A program made the position numbers and the translations under genes. Below, piece by piece: positions 1 to 5,011 of a stretch of 5,990 nucleotides of DNA (the first letter of the stretch is position 1; each line of letters opens with the position of its first letter). Under the pieces are notes generated by a model, which was not told the origin of the DNA, ran no database searches, and was given only the letters and a program-made list of their open reading frames with translations. The DNA comes from Deltaproteobacteria bacterium (GTDB taxonomy: Bacteria; Desulfobacterota; Syntrophia; Syntrophales; UBA2210). The DNA lies in the NCBI GenBank assembly GCA_019314085.1, contig JAFCZZ010000178.1, positions 1 to 5,990 on the forward strand. Reading direction: 5' to 3'.

Positions 1-1
1 C

Positions 2-295
2 AAGGTCGGAAAGATCTTCGGCATCTATGATGAGGACGCGGGGGTCGAGACGCGGGGGCGATTCATCATCGACCCGGACGGCGTCATCCAGGGTTACGAG
101 GTCCTGACACCCCCGGTGGGAAGAAATGTCAGTGAAGGTCTCCGACAAGTTCAGGCCTTCCAGCTCGTCAGAGAATCCAAGGGGACGGAGGCCACACCCT
201 CCGGCTGGAGACCGGGAAAGAAGACGCTCAAGCCCGGTCCGGAACTGGTCGGAAACGTTTGGAAGGAATGGAAAACGGAGATGGCTTTCGATTAA
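2..295 (+). CDS. Peroxiredoxin, Prx1/AhpC type, C-terminal part (5' end outside the window)
   Basis: This reading frame is open from the window edge and ends at TAA 293-295, leaving 97 residues of the C-terminal part of a cytoplasmic thiol peroxidase that reduces H2O2 and organic hydroperoxides. Family marks are RGRFIIDPDGVIQ (from about base 53), VGRNVSEGLRQVQAFQ (from about base 116) and the C-terminal PSGWRPGKKTLKP block that matches the AhpC tail. The catalytic N-terminal half with the peroxidatic Cys (or Sec) lies upstream and cannot be seen. In AhpC proteins the tail normally reads E-V-C-P-x-x-W, where the Cys is the resolving residue. Here it reads E-A-T-P-S-G-W, with Thr encoded at 194-196, and the fragment has no cysteine at all. 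It therefore probably works as a 1-Cys enzyme or resolves through a partner or an N-terminal cysteine (inference). The family assignment is firm. Confidence 0.9.
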   Translation, partial: KVGKIFGIYDEDAGVETRGRFIIDPDGVIQGYEVLTPPVGRNVSEGLRQVQAFQLVRESKGTEATPSGWRPGKKTLKPGPELVGNVWKEWKTEMAFD

Positions 296-326
296 CCGAA
301 AGGTGCTCCGCAGAGAGATTCACTTA

Positions 327-364
327 AGAGCGCCTTTACGAACATAAAGGCGCCCTCCCCTTTT
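327..364 (+). terminator. Hairpin with short T-run after the peroxiredoxin gene; weak terminator or leader structure
   Basis: GCGCCTTTA (330-338) and TAAAGGCGC (345-353) form a perfect 9-bp stem with a 6-nt loop. Two more pairs (327-328 with 355-356) lie outside one mismatch. Only four Ts follow, at 361-364, after a C-rich spacer, so termination may be weak. The Shine-Dalgarno sequence of the next gene starts at 366, so the structure could also modulate translation of that gene. Confidence 0.5.
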
Positions 365-377
365 GAAGGAGGACAAC

Positions 378-1445
378 ATGAAGATCCTCGCGATCAATTC
401 CAGCCCCCGCACCGGGGACCAGAGCAAAACCGAACTGATGCTTGGTCATCTCGTCAGGGGGATGCGCGACGCCGGCGCCGAGGTCGAGGTCGTCAACCTG
501 CGCGAGAAAAAGATCAAAAACTGTATCGGCTGCTTCACGTGCTGGACGAAAACCCCCGGCCGGTGTTTCCACAAAGACGACATGACCAGGGAACTCTTCC
601 CCAAACTGCTGGAGGCCGATCTCGCCGTCTACGCCACACCCCTGTACATCCACAACATGAATGCCGCCATGAGCGCATTCAGGGAACGCACGCTCCCCGT
701 GCTCCAGCCCTTTTTTGAGAAGGACGCCAACGGAAAGACATTCCATCCCCTGAGAACCAAGGTCCCGCCGGCCGTGTGGCTTTCCGTGTGCGGATTCCCC
801 GATGAATCGGAGTTTAACGCGCTTTCGGACTTCCTGAACCACACCCACCCCAAGGGAGCCATTGTGGCCGAAATCTACCGGGCCGCCGCCGAAGTCCTGA
901 CGAATCCCTTTCTCGAGGAAAAAGCAACCGACATACTGGAAGCAACGGCACAGGCGGGACGAGAGCTGGTAGAATCCATGCGGATCTCCCCCGAGACGAT
1001 GGCCAGGATCAGACAGCCCCTCGTGGATTCGCAGTCCTTTGGCAAGATGGGCAACCTCTACTGGAAGACCTGCATCGCCGAAGGGGTGACACCCCAAAAG
1101 TTCCAGGATGAACAGATGGTCCCGCGCCCCGACTGTCTTGAAGATTTCATGCTGATCTTTCCCTTCGGCCTTAATACCGATGCGGCGGGTGACCGCACGG
1201 TGGCTCTGCAGATCAACTTCTCCGGGCAGGTGGAAGACTCGTGCCATTTCACCATCGAGGCGGGGAGCGTGGAGGCAAAGCAGGGAGCCTGTGCGAATCC
1301 TGACCTCACCATCGATACCCCCTTCGACCTGTGGATGGATATCATGACCCGCAAGGCCGACGGTCAGCAGATGTTCATGGAACAGAAGTACACTGTACAA
1401 GGCGACCTGCCGCTCATGATACAGCTGTTTAAGAGGGAGGAGTAA
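378..1445 (+). CDS. Iron-sulfur flavoprotein-like (flavodoxin fold) protein fused to an SCP2 sterol-carrier domain
   Basis: ATG 378 is chosen over an in-frame TTG at 363 because AAGGAGG (366-372) sits 5 nt before it and the sequence then begins with the family start MKILAINSSP. The product is 355 residues and probably cytoplasmic. Residues 1 to about 235 form a flavodoxin-fold NAD(P)H:FMN oxidoreductase-like domain. The N7-T18 loop is the FMN phosphate-binding region, and Cys49, 52, 55 and 63 (C-x2-C-x2-C-x7-C) match the compact motif that binds a [4Fe-4S] cluster in Isf. Cys138 (VCGF) and Cys232 are also shared with the paralogue at 4227-4958. Residues about 252-353 resemble an SCP2 lipid-binding domain: a beta-rich part, then PDLTIDTPFDLWMDIM and the closing YTVQGDLPLMIQLF. 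Isf proteins are usually about 190-250 residues, so the SCP2 part is an addition. A role in electron transfer to a hydrophobic substrate is inference. Domain calls rest on motif reading. Confidence 0.88.
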   Translation: MKILAINSSPRTGDQSKTELMLGHLVRGMRDAGAEVEVVNLREKKIKNCIGCFTCWTKTPGRCFHKDDMTRELFPKLLEADLAVYATPLYIHNMNAAMSAFRERTLPVLQPFFEKDANGKTFHPLRTKVPPAVWLSVCGFPDESEFNALSDFLNHTHPKGAIVAEIYRAAAEVLTNPFLEEKATDILEATAQAGRELVESMRISPETMARIRQPLVDSQSFGKMGNLYWKTCIAEGVTPQKFQDEQMVPRPDCLEDFMLIFPFGLNTDAAGDRTVALQINFSGQVEDSCHFTIEAGSVEAKQGACANPDLTIDTPFDLWMDIMTRKADGQQMFMEQKYTVQGDLPLMIQLFKREE

Positions 1446-1503
1446 CCAGCCATCCCCTGAAACGCACAGCAGGCGCTGGCAAAAAATAGTTATCGCAGGT
1501 GTC

Positions 1504-1541
1504 TTATACAGCTCTACTAACTGTGTTTCGTTTTTATACAG
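1504..1541 (+). repeat. Two direct copies of TTATACAG, 30 bp apart, upstream of the GNAT gene
   Basis: TTATACAG occurs at 1504-1511 and 1534-1541, about three helical turns apart, in the leader before the acetyltransferase gene. A third copy lies inside that gene at 1805-1812. Direct half-sites on one DNA face could be a regulator site, but 8-mers can also recur by chance in AT-rich DNA. I see no convincing -35/-10 pair here. Confidence 0.3.
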
Positions 1542-1584
1542 AAAACTGTCTATTTAATGTTCAACTTCCGACAATGGCAAAAAC

Positions 1585-2061
1585 ATGAACAAAACACACC
1601 TGAACATAGAAGAGATCCAGGAGGCAGACTTCGATTCCTTACAACCATTGGTAGAGGAATTCATCTCAACGCACCGGTCTTTATCTTTCAGAGAAGACTA
1701 TTGGAGTTCGTTTTGTGCCTGGCTAGTAAAAGCCCCGAAGGACGAAAACATCCTGTTACTGCGCGCAACAATCGAAACAGACCTTGTTGGTTTCGTCGTA
1801 GGGGTTATACAGGAAAACGACCCCCTGCTGTCGCCTGATCGTATAGGATATGTGAGCATTATGGTGGTAGATAAAAAGCATCGCGGGATCGGTATCGGTG
1901 AGGATCTCTGGAAAGAATTGCGCAGTTGGTTTTTATCAAAAGGCGTTTCGTATTTTGAACTGTACACAGAATTCGAAAATAGTCTTGCAGGTTCATTTTG
2001 GAGCAATAGAGGCTTCGATACCTTTTTGGAAAGGCGAAGGCAAAATATAGAAAATATATGA
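1585..2061 (+). CDS. GNAT-family N-acetyltransferase
   Basis: The 158-residue product probably transfers an acetyl group from acetyl-CoA to an amine; the substrate is not predictable. Motif A is clear: a beta strand YVSIMVV (89-95) followed by the pyrophosphate loop R100-G-I-G-I-G105, matching R/Q-x-x-G-x-G/A. A motif-B-like end follows, with N132 and FWSNRGF (138-144), typical of the GNAT C-terminal half. ATG 1585 is the first possible start: the frame is closed by TAA 1555-1557 and no ATG, GTG or TTG lies between. No Shine-Dalgarno sequence is visible before it. A five-codon ORF (1574-1588) ends in an ATGA overlap with this start and might couple translation, but that is weak. Base composition is AT-richer than in the flanking genes, in line with horizontal acquisition. 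It could be a cargo or antitoxin-neighbour gene; I see no DUF1778-type antitoxin beside it. Confidence 0.85.
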   Translation: MNKTHLNIEEIQEADFDSLQPLVEEFISTHRSLSFREDYWSSFCAWLVKAPKDENILLLRATIETDLVGFVVGVIQENDPLLSPDRIGYVSIMVVDKKHRGIGIGEDLWKELRSWFLSKGVSYFELYTEFENSLAGSFWSNRGFDTFLERRRQNIENI

Positions 2062-2095
2062 CAAGTAAGAAGTGCGGTCGAACATCACCATGCGC

Positions 2096-2130
2096 TGCAA
2101 GAAAACAGTGACGGCGGCTTTGTTTTCGCA
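2096..2130 (+). repeat. Inverted repeat (hairpin) between the GNAT gene and hicA
   Basis: GAAAACA (2101-2107) and TGTTTTC (2121-2127) pair perfectly around a 13-nt loop, and TGC (2096-2098) pairs with GCA (2128-2130) across a 2-nt bulge. No T-run follows, so it is a poor intrinsic terminator. I see no integron-type R boxes (RYYYAAC/GTTRRRY) around it. Confidence 0.35.
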
Positions 2131-2165
2131 TCTCTCATCAATCCCTTCTTATCTCGAAATAAACC

Positions 2166-2193
2166 TTGACATTGATATCAATAGTGATACCAT
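2166..2193 (+). promoter_or_regulatory. hicAB promoter: TTGACA, 16-bp spacer, TACCAT
   Basis: TTGACA at 2166-2171 is a consensus sigma-70 -35 box. After 16 bp, TACCAT (2188-2193) matches the -10 consensus at four of six bases. Transcription would start near 2199-2201, at the hicA ATG (2200), which predicts a leaderless or nearly leaderless mRNA. This fits the lack of a Shine-Dalgarno sequence before hicA. Confidence 0.6.
2171..2182. promoter_or_regulatory. Perfect 12-bp palindrome, likely HicB operator
   Basis: ATTGATATCAAT is a perfect palindrome filling most of the spacer between the -35 and -10 boxes of the hicAB promoter. HicB antitoxins with a ribbon-helix-helix domain bind palindromes in their own promoter, so this is the natural autoregulatory operator. 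The position and symmetry are seen directly; binding is inferred. Confidence 0.6.
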
Positions 2194-2199
2194 CGTGCC

Positions 2200-2460
2200 A
2201 TGGCAAGGATAGAAGACATACTTGCACAAATTAAGGTTAATCCTGGGAATGTCAGATTCACTGATTTATGCAGGGTATGCGATCATTTTTTTGGAGAGCC
2301 TCGCCAAAGCAGTGGGAGCCACCGGATATATAAAACCCCATGGCAAGGCGACCCAAGAATAAATATCCAAAATTACAAAGGGAACGCCAAGGCATATCAA
2401 GTGAAACAGGTGCTGTTGGCTATTGAAAAACTGGAGGTATACCATGGCCTTGAAAAATGA
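2200..2460 (+). CDS. hicA: HicA-type mRNA interferase toxin
   Basis: This 86-residue protein is the toxin of a type II toxin-antitoxin pair. HicA toxins have a dsRBD-like fold, cut mRNA and tmRNA independently of ribosomes, and use a single catalytic histidine. Here that residue is His41 in the SSGSHRIYKTPW segment (37-48), followed by GDPRINIQ (50-57) and the basic KAYQVKQVLLAIEKL helix (64-78) typical of the family. The toxin gene lies first, the usual hicAB order, and overlaps hicB by 17 nt. ATG 2200 is the first possible start because TGA 2185-2187 closes the frame just upstream with no start codon between. There is no Shine-Dalgarno sequence, so toxin translation may be low or leaderless. 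The catalytic residue is intact and no frameshift is seen, so the toxin is likely active. Confidence 0.92.
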   Translation: MARIEDILAQIKVNPGNVRFTDLCRVCDHFFGEPRQSSGSHRIYKTPWQGDPRINIQNYKGNAKAYQVKQVLLAIEKLEVYHGLEK

Positions 2461-2773
2461 TAGATACACCTATCGGGTAACTTGGTCTGAGGACGATGAT
2501 GAGTATGTGGGCCTGTGTGCCGAGTTCCCGAGTTTGAGTTGGCTGGCTCGAACCCCGGAGGCCGCTTTAAGGGGAGTCCGGAAACTGGTTACGGATGTCA
2601 TTCAGGATTTGCGTGACAACAGTGAAGATATTCCGGAACCCATTTCCTCTAGGAAATATAGCGGTAAGTTTATGGTACGGGTCCCCCCGGGCGTGCATCG
2701 GAACCTTGCAATCCAGGCAGCCGAGTCAGGAGTCAGCTTAAATCGGCTTGCCAGTTTGAAGCTAAACCAATAA
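2444..2773 (+). CDS. hicB: HicB-type antitoxin with C-terminal ribbon-helix-helix domain
   Basis: This 109-residue antitoxin should bind and neutralise HicA and repress the shared promoter. Residues about 7-60 form the partial RNase H-like HicB fold (RYTYRVTWSEDDDEYVGLC, then EFPSLSWLARTPEAALRGV). Residues about 74-107 (GKFMVRVPPGVHRNLAIQAA onward, with SLNRLASLKL) match a ribbon-helix-helix DNA-binding domain. ATG 2444 is chosen because GGAGG (2433-2437) lies 6 nt before it; an in-frame TTG at 2423 would add seven residues but has no such site. The start lies inside hicA, so the two are translationally linked. The good ribosome site here, against none for hicA, would favour excess antitoxin (inference). 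The likely DNA target is the palindrome at 2171-2182. Confidence 0.92.
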   Translation: MALKNDRYTYRVTWSEDDDEYVGLCAEFPSLSWLARTPEAALRGVRKLVTDVIQDLRDNSEDIPEPISSRKYSGKFMVRVPPGVHRNLAIQAAESGVSLNRLASLKLNQ

Positions 2774-2795
2774 ATATATAAGTTTCAAGTGTTCT

Positions 2796-2831
2796 CTTGA
2801 TTGGATTGTTTCCATATAACATCCAATTAAG
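2796..2831. repeat. Strong 36-nt hairpin between hicB and the guanylyltransferase gene
   Basis: The arm CTTGATTGGAT (2796-2806) pairs with ATCCAATTAAG (2821-2831) over 11 positions with one G-T pair. After a bulged T (2807), GTT (2808-2810) pairs with AAC (2818-2820), leaving a 7-nt loop. No T-run follows directly; a T6 run appears only at 2849-2854. It could be a poor terminator for hicB, an operator for the downstream operon, or the mark of an insertion boundary. The structure is certain, its role is not. Confidence 0.5.
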
Positions 2832-2883
2832 GTAATCTGTTATTCTGATTTTTTACGACCAACCGCTTCGGAAGGAGAGTCCT

Positions 2884-3954
2884 ATGTACGCGGTCATCAT
2901 GGCGGGAGGAAAGGGGACCCGGTTCTGGCCCCTGAGCAGGGAGAAGATGCCGAAACACCTGCTGAATATCACGGGCAAGAAGACCATCATACAGTACACG
3001 GTGGACCGAATAACCCCCCTTGTGGCACGGGAAAACATCCTGATTGTCACCGGAGCCAGCCACTGCGATGAGATCAGGCAGCAGCTCCCCCAGCTTCCGG
3101 CCGAGAACATACTGGTCGAACCGGTCGGCAGAAATACCGCACCCTGCATCGGCCTTGCCGCGATGCACATACGAAAGAAAGATCCCGATGCCGTCATGGC
3201 TGTCCTTCCCTCCGATCACCTGATCGCGGACACGGAACCCTTTCTCGCCTCGCTTATCGCGGCGCGCGAGATGGCGAAGGCAAGAGACTGTCTCGTCACG
3301 ATCGGCATACGCCCCCGATGGGCCGAGACGGGGTACGGTTACATGGAACGGGGCAAGACAACCGACACCATAGGGGAGACAAAGGTATACCAGGTCCGGT
3401 CGTTTCGGGAAAAACCGGACGTGAAGACCGCGGAGAAGTTTCTCAAAGACGGGGAGTTCTTCTGGAACAGCGGGATGTTTATCTGGAAGGTATCCACCCT
3501 GCTGGACGCGATACATGAGCTGCTCCCCGATCTGTACGAGGGGCTCCTGAAGATAGAAGATGCAATCGGAACAGACCATGAGGCGCAGGTCCTCTCCGAG
3601 ATCTACGGGGGAATCGAGCCGGTCTCCATCGATTACGGTGTCATGGAAAAGGCCCCCGATGTCGTCATGCTGGAGGGGGATTTCGGGTGGAACGATATCG
3701 GAAGCTGGGACGCCCTGTGGGATGTCCTCGAGAAGGACGCGAAGGGGAACGTGACGCGGGGAAAGGTCATACGTTCCGGCGCCTCGAACTGTCTGGTACA
3801 CAGCCCTGACAAGATGGTGACGCTGGTCGGGGTGGAGGACCTGATCGTCGTGGAGACGGACGACTCGCTCCTCATCTGCCGGAGGGGGGCGTCACAGGAT
3901 GTCAAAAAAGTGGTTGAACATTTCGAAAAAAAAGGTATGAAGGAATATCTATGA
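2884..3954 (+). CDS. manC: Mannose-1-phosphate guanylyltransferase (GDP-mannose pyrophosphorylase), monofunctional
   Basis: The enzyme makes GDP-mannose from mannose-1-phosphate and GTP, supplying mannose, fucose or rhamnose units for surface polysaccharides and glycans. It is a cytoplasmic nucleotidyltransferase of 356 residues. Visible motifs are GGKGTRFWPLS (8-18, nucleotide-binding loop), VEPVGRNTAPC (78-88), LPSDHLI (108-114, with metal-binding Asp111), ETGYGYME (148-155), FREKP (174-178), NSGMFIW (195-201), SIDYGVMEK (248-256) and FGWNDIGSWDAL (267-278). The length covers the catalytic domain and a short C-terminal part, without the phosphomannose isomerase domain of bifunctional ManC/AlgA, which adds about 110-120 residues. 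ATG 2884 has AAGGAG (2872-2877) 6 nt upstream. The stop overlaps the next start (ATGA, 3951-3954), so the two are translationally coupled. Confidence 0.93.
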   Translation: MYAVIMAGGKGTRFWPLSREKMPKHLLNITGKKTIIQYTVDRITPLVARENILIVTGASHCDEIRQQLPQLPAENILVEPVGRNTAPCIGLAAMHIRKKDPDAVMAVLPSDHLIADTEPFLASLIAAREMAKARDCLVTIGIRPRWAETGYGYMERGKTTDTIGETKVYQVRSFREKPDVKTAEKFLKDGEFFWNSGMFIWKVSTLLDAIHELLPDLYEGLLKIEDAIGTDHEAQVLSEIYGGIEPVSIDYGVMEKAPDVVMLEGDFGWNDIGSWDALWDVLEKDAKGNVTRGKVIRSGASNCLVHSPDKMVTLVGVEDLIVVETDDSLLICRRGASQDVKKVVEHFEKKGMKEYL

Positions 3955-4205
3955 GCACAGCTGATATAATCGGGTTCACGGCGGCGGTGATCTGCTCGAT
4001 ATCGATGACGCCACAGGTTATCAAGATATACCGGACAAAGAAGACCGATGACCTGTCACTGGGCGCGTTTTCGGTCCTGGCAAGCGGCCTGTTCCTGTGG
4101 CTCGTCTACGGTCTGCTGATACACTCTATTCCAATCATGGCGGGAAATGCCGTAGGGGGCAGCTTTACCCTGTACATCATCGTCATGAAGATACGGCACG
4201 GGTAA
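3951..4205 (+). CDS. SemiSWEET-type (MtN3/PQ-loop) sugar transporter
   Basis: This 84-residue inner-membrane protein has the length and layout of bacterial SemiSWEETs: three transmembrane helices (about 5-21, 37-57 and 61-80), which pair as homodimers to pass small sugars down their gradient. The PQ-loop signature is TPQVIKIYRTKKTDDLS (20-36), with the loop-kinking Pro21-Gln22. Trp50 and Asn66 sit where characterised SemiSWEETs keep their substrate-pocket Trp and Asn, so the pocket looks intact. It starts on the ATGA overlapping the guanylyltransferase stop and must share its transcript. The coupling suggests a sugar linked to mannose metabolism, but bacterial SemiSWEET substrates are often unknown, and some PQ-loop proteins carry other solutes. 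Confidence 0.87.
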   Translation: MSTADIIGFTAAVICSISMTPQVIKIYRTKKTDDLSLGAFSVLASGLFLWLVYGLLIHSIPIMAGNAVGGSFTLYIIVMKIRHG

Positions 4206-4226
4206 GATAAAAAAAGGAGGCTACAG

Positions 4227-4958
4227 ATGAAGATACTCGCGGTGAACGGGAGTCCGAACACGAAGAAGGGGATGACCCACATACTGATGGAGACCTTTCT
4301 GGAGGGGGCCCGGGAGGCGGGGGCCGAAGTGGAGACGGTCTTCCTGCAGAAGAAAAAGATCCAATACTGCATCGGCTGTTATAACTGCTGGGTGAAAACC
4401 CCCGGGGTGTGCGTTCACAAGGACGACATGTCTGAGCTTCTGGAAAAAGTGCGCGGGGCGGACTGCCTGGTGATCGGAACCCCCCTGTACGTGGACGGCA
4501 TGACCGCCCAGACAAAGACATTCCTGGACCGGATGATACCCCTTTCCGATCCCCATTTCGAATTTGTGGACGGGCACTACCGTCACCCGAGGAGGTACGG
4601 GGAAAATCCTCCCAATATCGTCCTGGTCAGCGTCTGCGGCTTCTACGAGCGAGACAACTTCGGCGGGCTCATCGATCACATGGAGCGCGTGTGCCGCAAC
4701 ATGCAATCGCGCTTCGTGGGCGCGGTGGTGCGGCCGTCGAGCTACATCTTCACACTGGAGGAGATCCTCGCCGAACCGATCAAAGAGATAAAGGAGGCCA
4801 CGCGCCGGGCCGGGCGGGAACTGGTCGAAAAGGGAACCCTCTCGTCCGAGGTTCTCGACGACGTGGCGCGGGACTACCTGCCCAAGGATGCCTTTCTCAG
4901 AGGGTCGAACGATTTCTGGGACCGGTGTATCAAGGCGGGCAAATTTCTCAACCTGTAG
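4227..4958 (+). CDS. Iron-sulfur flavoprotein-like NAD(P)H/FMN oxidoreductase (flavodoxin fold)
   Basis: This 243-residue protein is a paralogue of the N-terminal part of the gene at 378-1445. It starts MKILAVNGSPNTKKG, with the FMN phosphate loop at about 7-18, and carries Cys48, 51, 54 and 62 (C-x2-C-x2-C-x7-C), the compact motif expected to hold a [4Fe-4S] cluster. GTPLYVDGM (84-92) is the second flavin-contact region. Cys137 (VCGF) and Cys234 near the C-terminus are conserved in both paralogues. It has no SCP2 domain. AAGGAGG (4214-4220) lies 6 nt before ATG 4227, only 21 nt after the SemiSWEET stop, so the genes are likely co-transcribed. Isf-type proteins shuttle electrons in anaerobes, for example in oxidative-stress defence. 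The donor and substrate here are unknown. Confidence 0.87.
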   Translation: MKILAVNGSPNTKKGMTHILMETFLEGAREAGAEVETVFLQKKKIQYCIGCYNCWVKTPGVCVHKDDMSELLEKVRGADCLVIGTPLYVDGMTAQTKTFLDRMIPLSDPHFEFVDGHYRHPRRYGENPPNIVLVSVCGFYERDNFGGLIDHMERVCRNMQSRFVGAVVRPSSYIFTLEEILAEPIKEIKEATRRAGRELVEKGTLSSEVLDDVARDYLPKDAFLRGSNDFWDRCIKAGKFLNL

Positions 4959-4971
4959 CATCCTTCAACCG

Positions 4972-4988
4972 GGGGGTGACTATCCCCC
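4972..4988 (+). repeat. Small G/C hairpin before the MBL gene
   Basis: Five Gs (4972-4976) face five Cs (4984-4988) across a 7-nt loop in the 53-nt gap before the MBL gene. No T-run follows. It may tune mRNA stability or downstream expression; the role is unproven. Confidence 0.3.
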
Positions 4989-4998
4989 ACATGACGGA

Positions 4999-5005
4999 AA
5001 GGAGG
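4999..5005 (+). promoter_or_regulatory. Ribosome binding site that fixes the MBL gene start
   Basis: AAGGAGG lies 6 nt before ATG 5012. The in-frame ATG at 4991 has no such site upstream, and the frame stays open much further 5' inside the previous gene, so this site decides for 5012. Confidence 0.75.
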
Positions 5006-5011
5006 AGGAGT

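Noticed and set aside
126..347. Plus-strand ORF of 73 codons at the left edge
   Set aside because: It is out of frame with the peroxiredoxin tail, is rich in Arg, Ser and Pro, and runs through the hairpin. The peroxiredoxin frame explains the region.
336..1400. Long minus-strand ORF (354 codons) opposite the Isf-SCP2 gene
   Set aside because: It mirrors the real gene in a GC-rich third-position context, has no recognisable domain or ribosome site, and the + strand protein has clear family motifs.
1446..1487. Possible terminator after the Isf-SCP2 gene (CCAGC/GCTGG arms)
   Set aside because: The arms are only 5 bp with a 24-nt loop, and the following run is A rather than T on the + strand. 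It could act only for minus-strand transcription, and no gene lies there.
2062..2199. Integron attC site between GNAT and hicA
   Set aside because: GNAT and hicAB are common integron cassettes and a hairpin is present, but no RYYYAAC/GTTRRRY box pair could be found here or after hicB.
2827..3801. Long minus-strand ORF (324 codons) opposite the guanylyltransferase
   Set aside because: It is an antisense shadow. The + strand has all nucleotidyltransferase motifs and a good ribosome site.
4221..4961. Minus-strand ORF (246 codons) covering the whole second flavoprotein gene
   Set aside because: It is the same kind of antisense shadow, a product of codon bias with no family signature.
4691..5011. 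Long N-terminal extension of the MBL protein into the flavoprotein gene
   Set aside because: The upstream codons overlap a well-supported gene in another frame, and ATG 5012 has a strong ribosome site and begins the MBL fold directly.
4991..5011. Alternative MBL start at ATG 4991
   Set aside because: It would add seven residues (MTERRRS) encoded by the Shine-Dalgarno region itself, and it has no ribosome site of its own.
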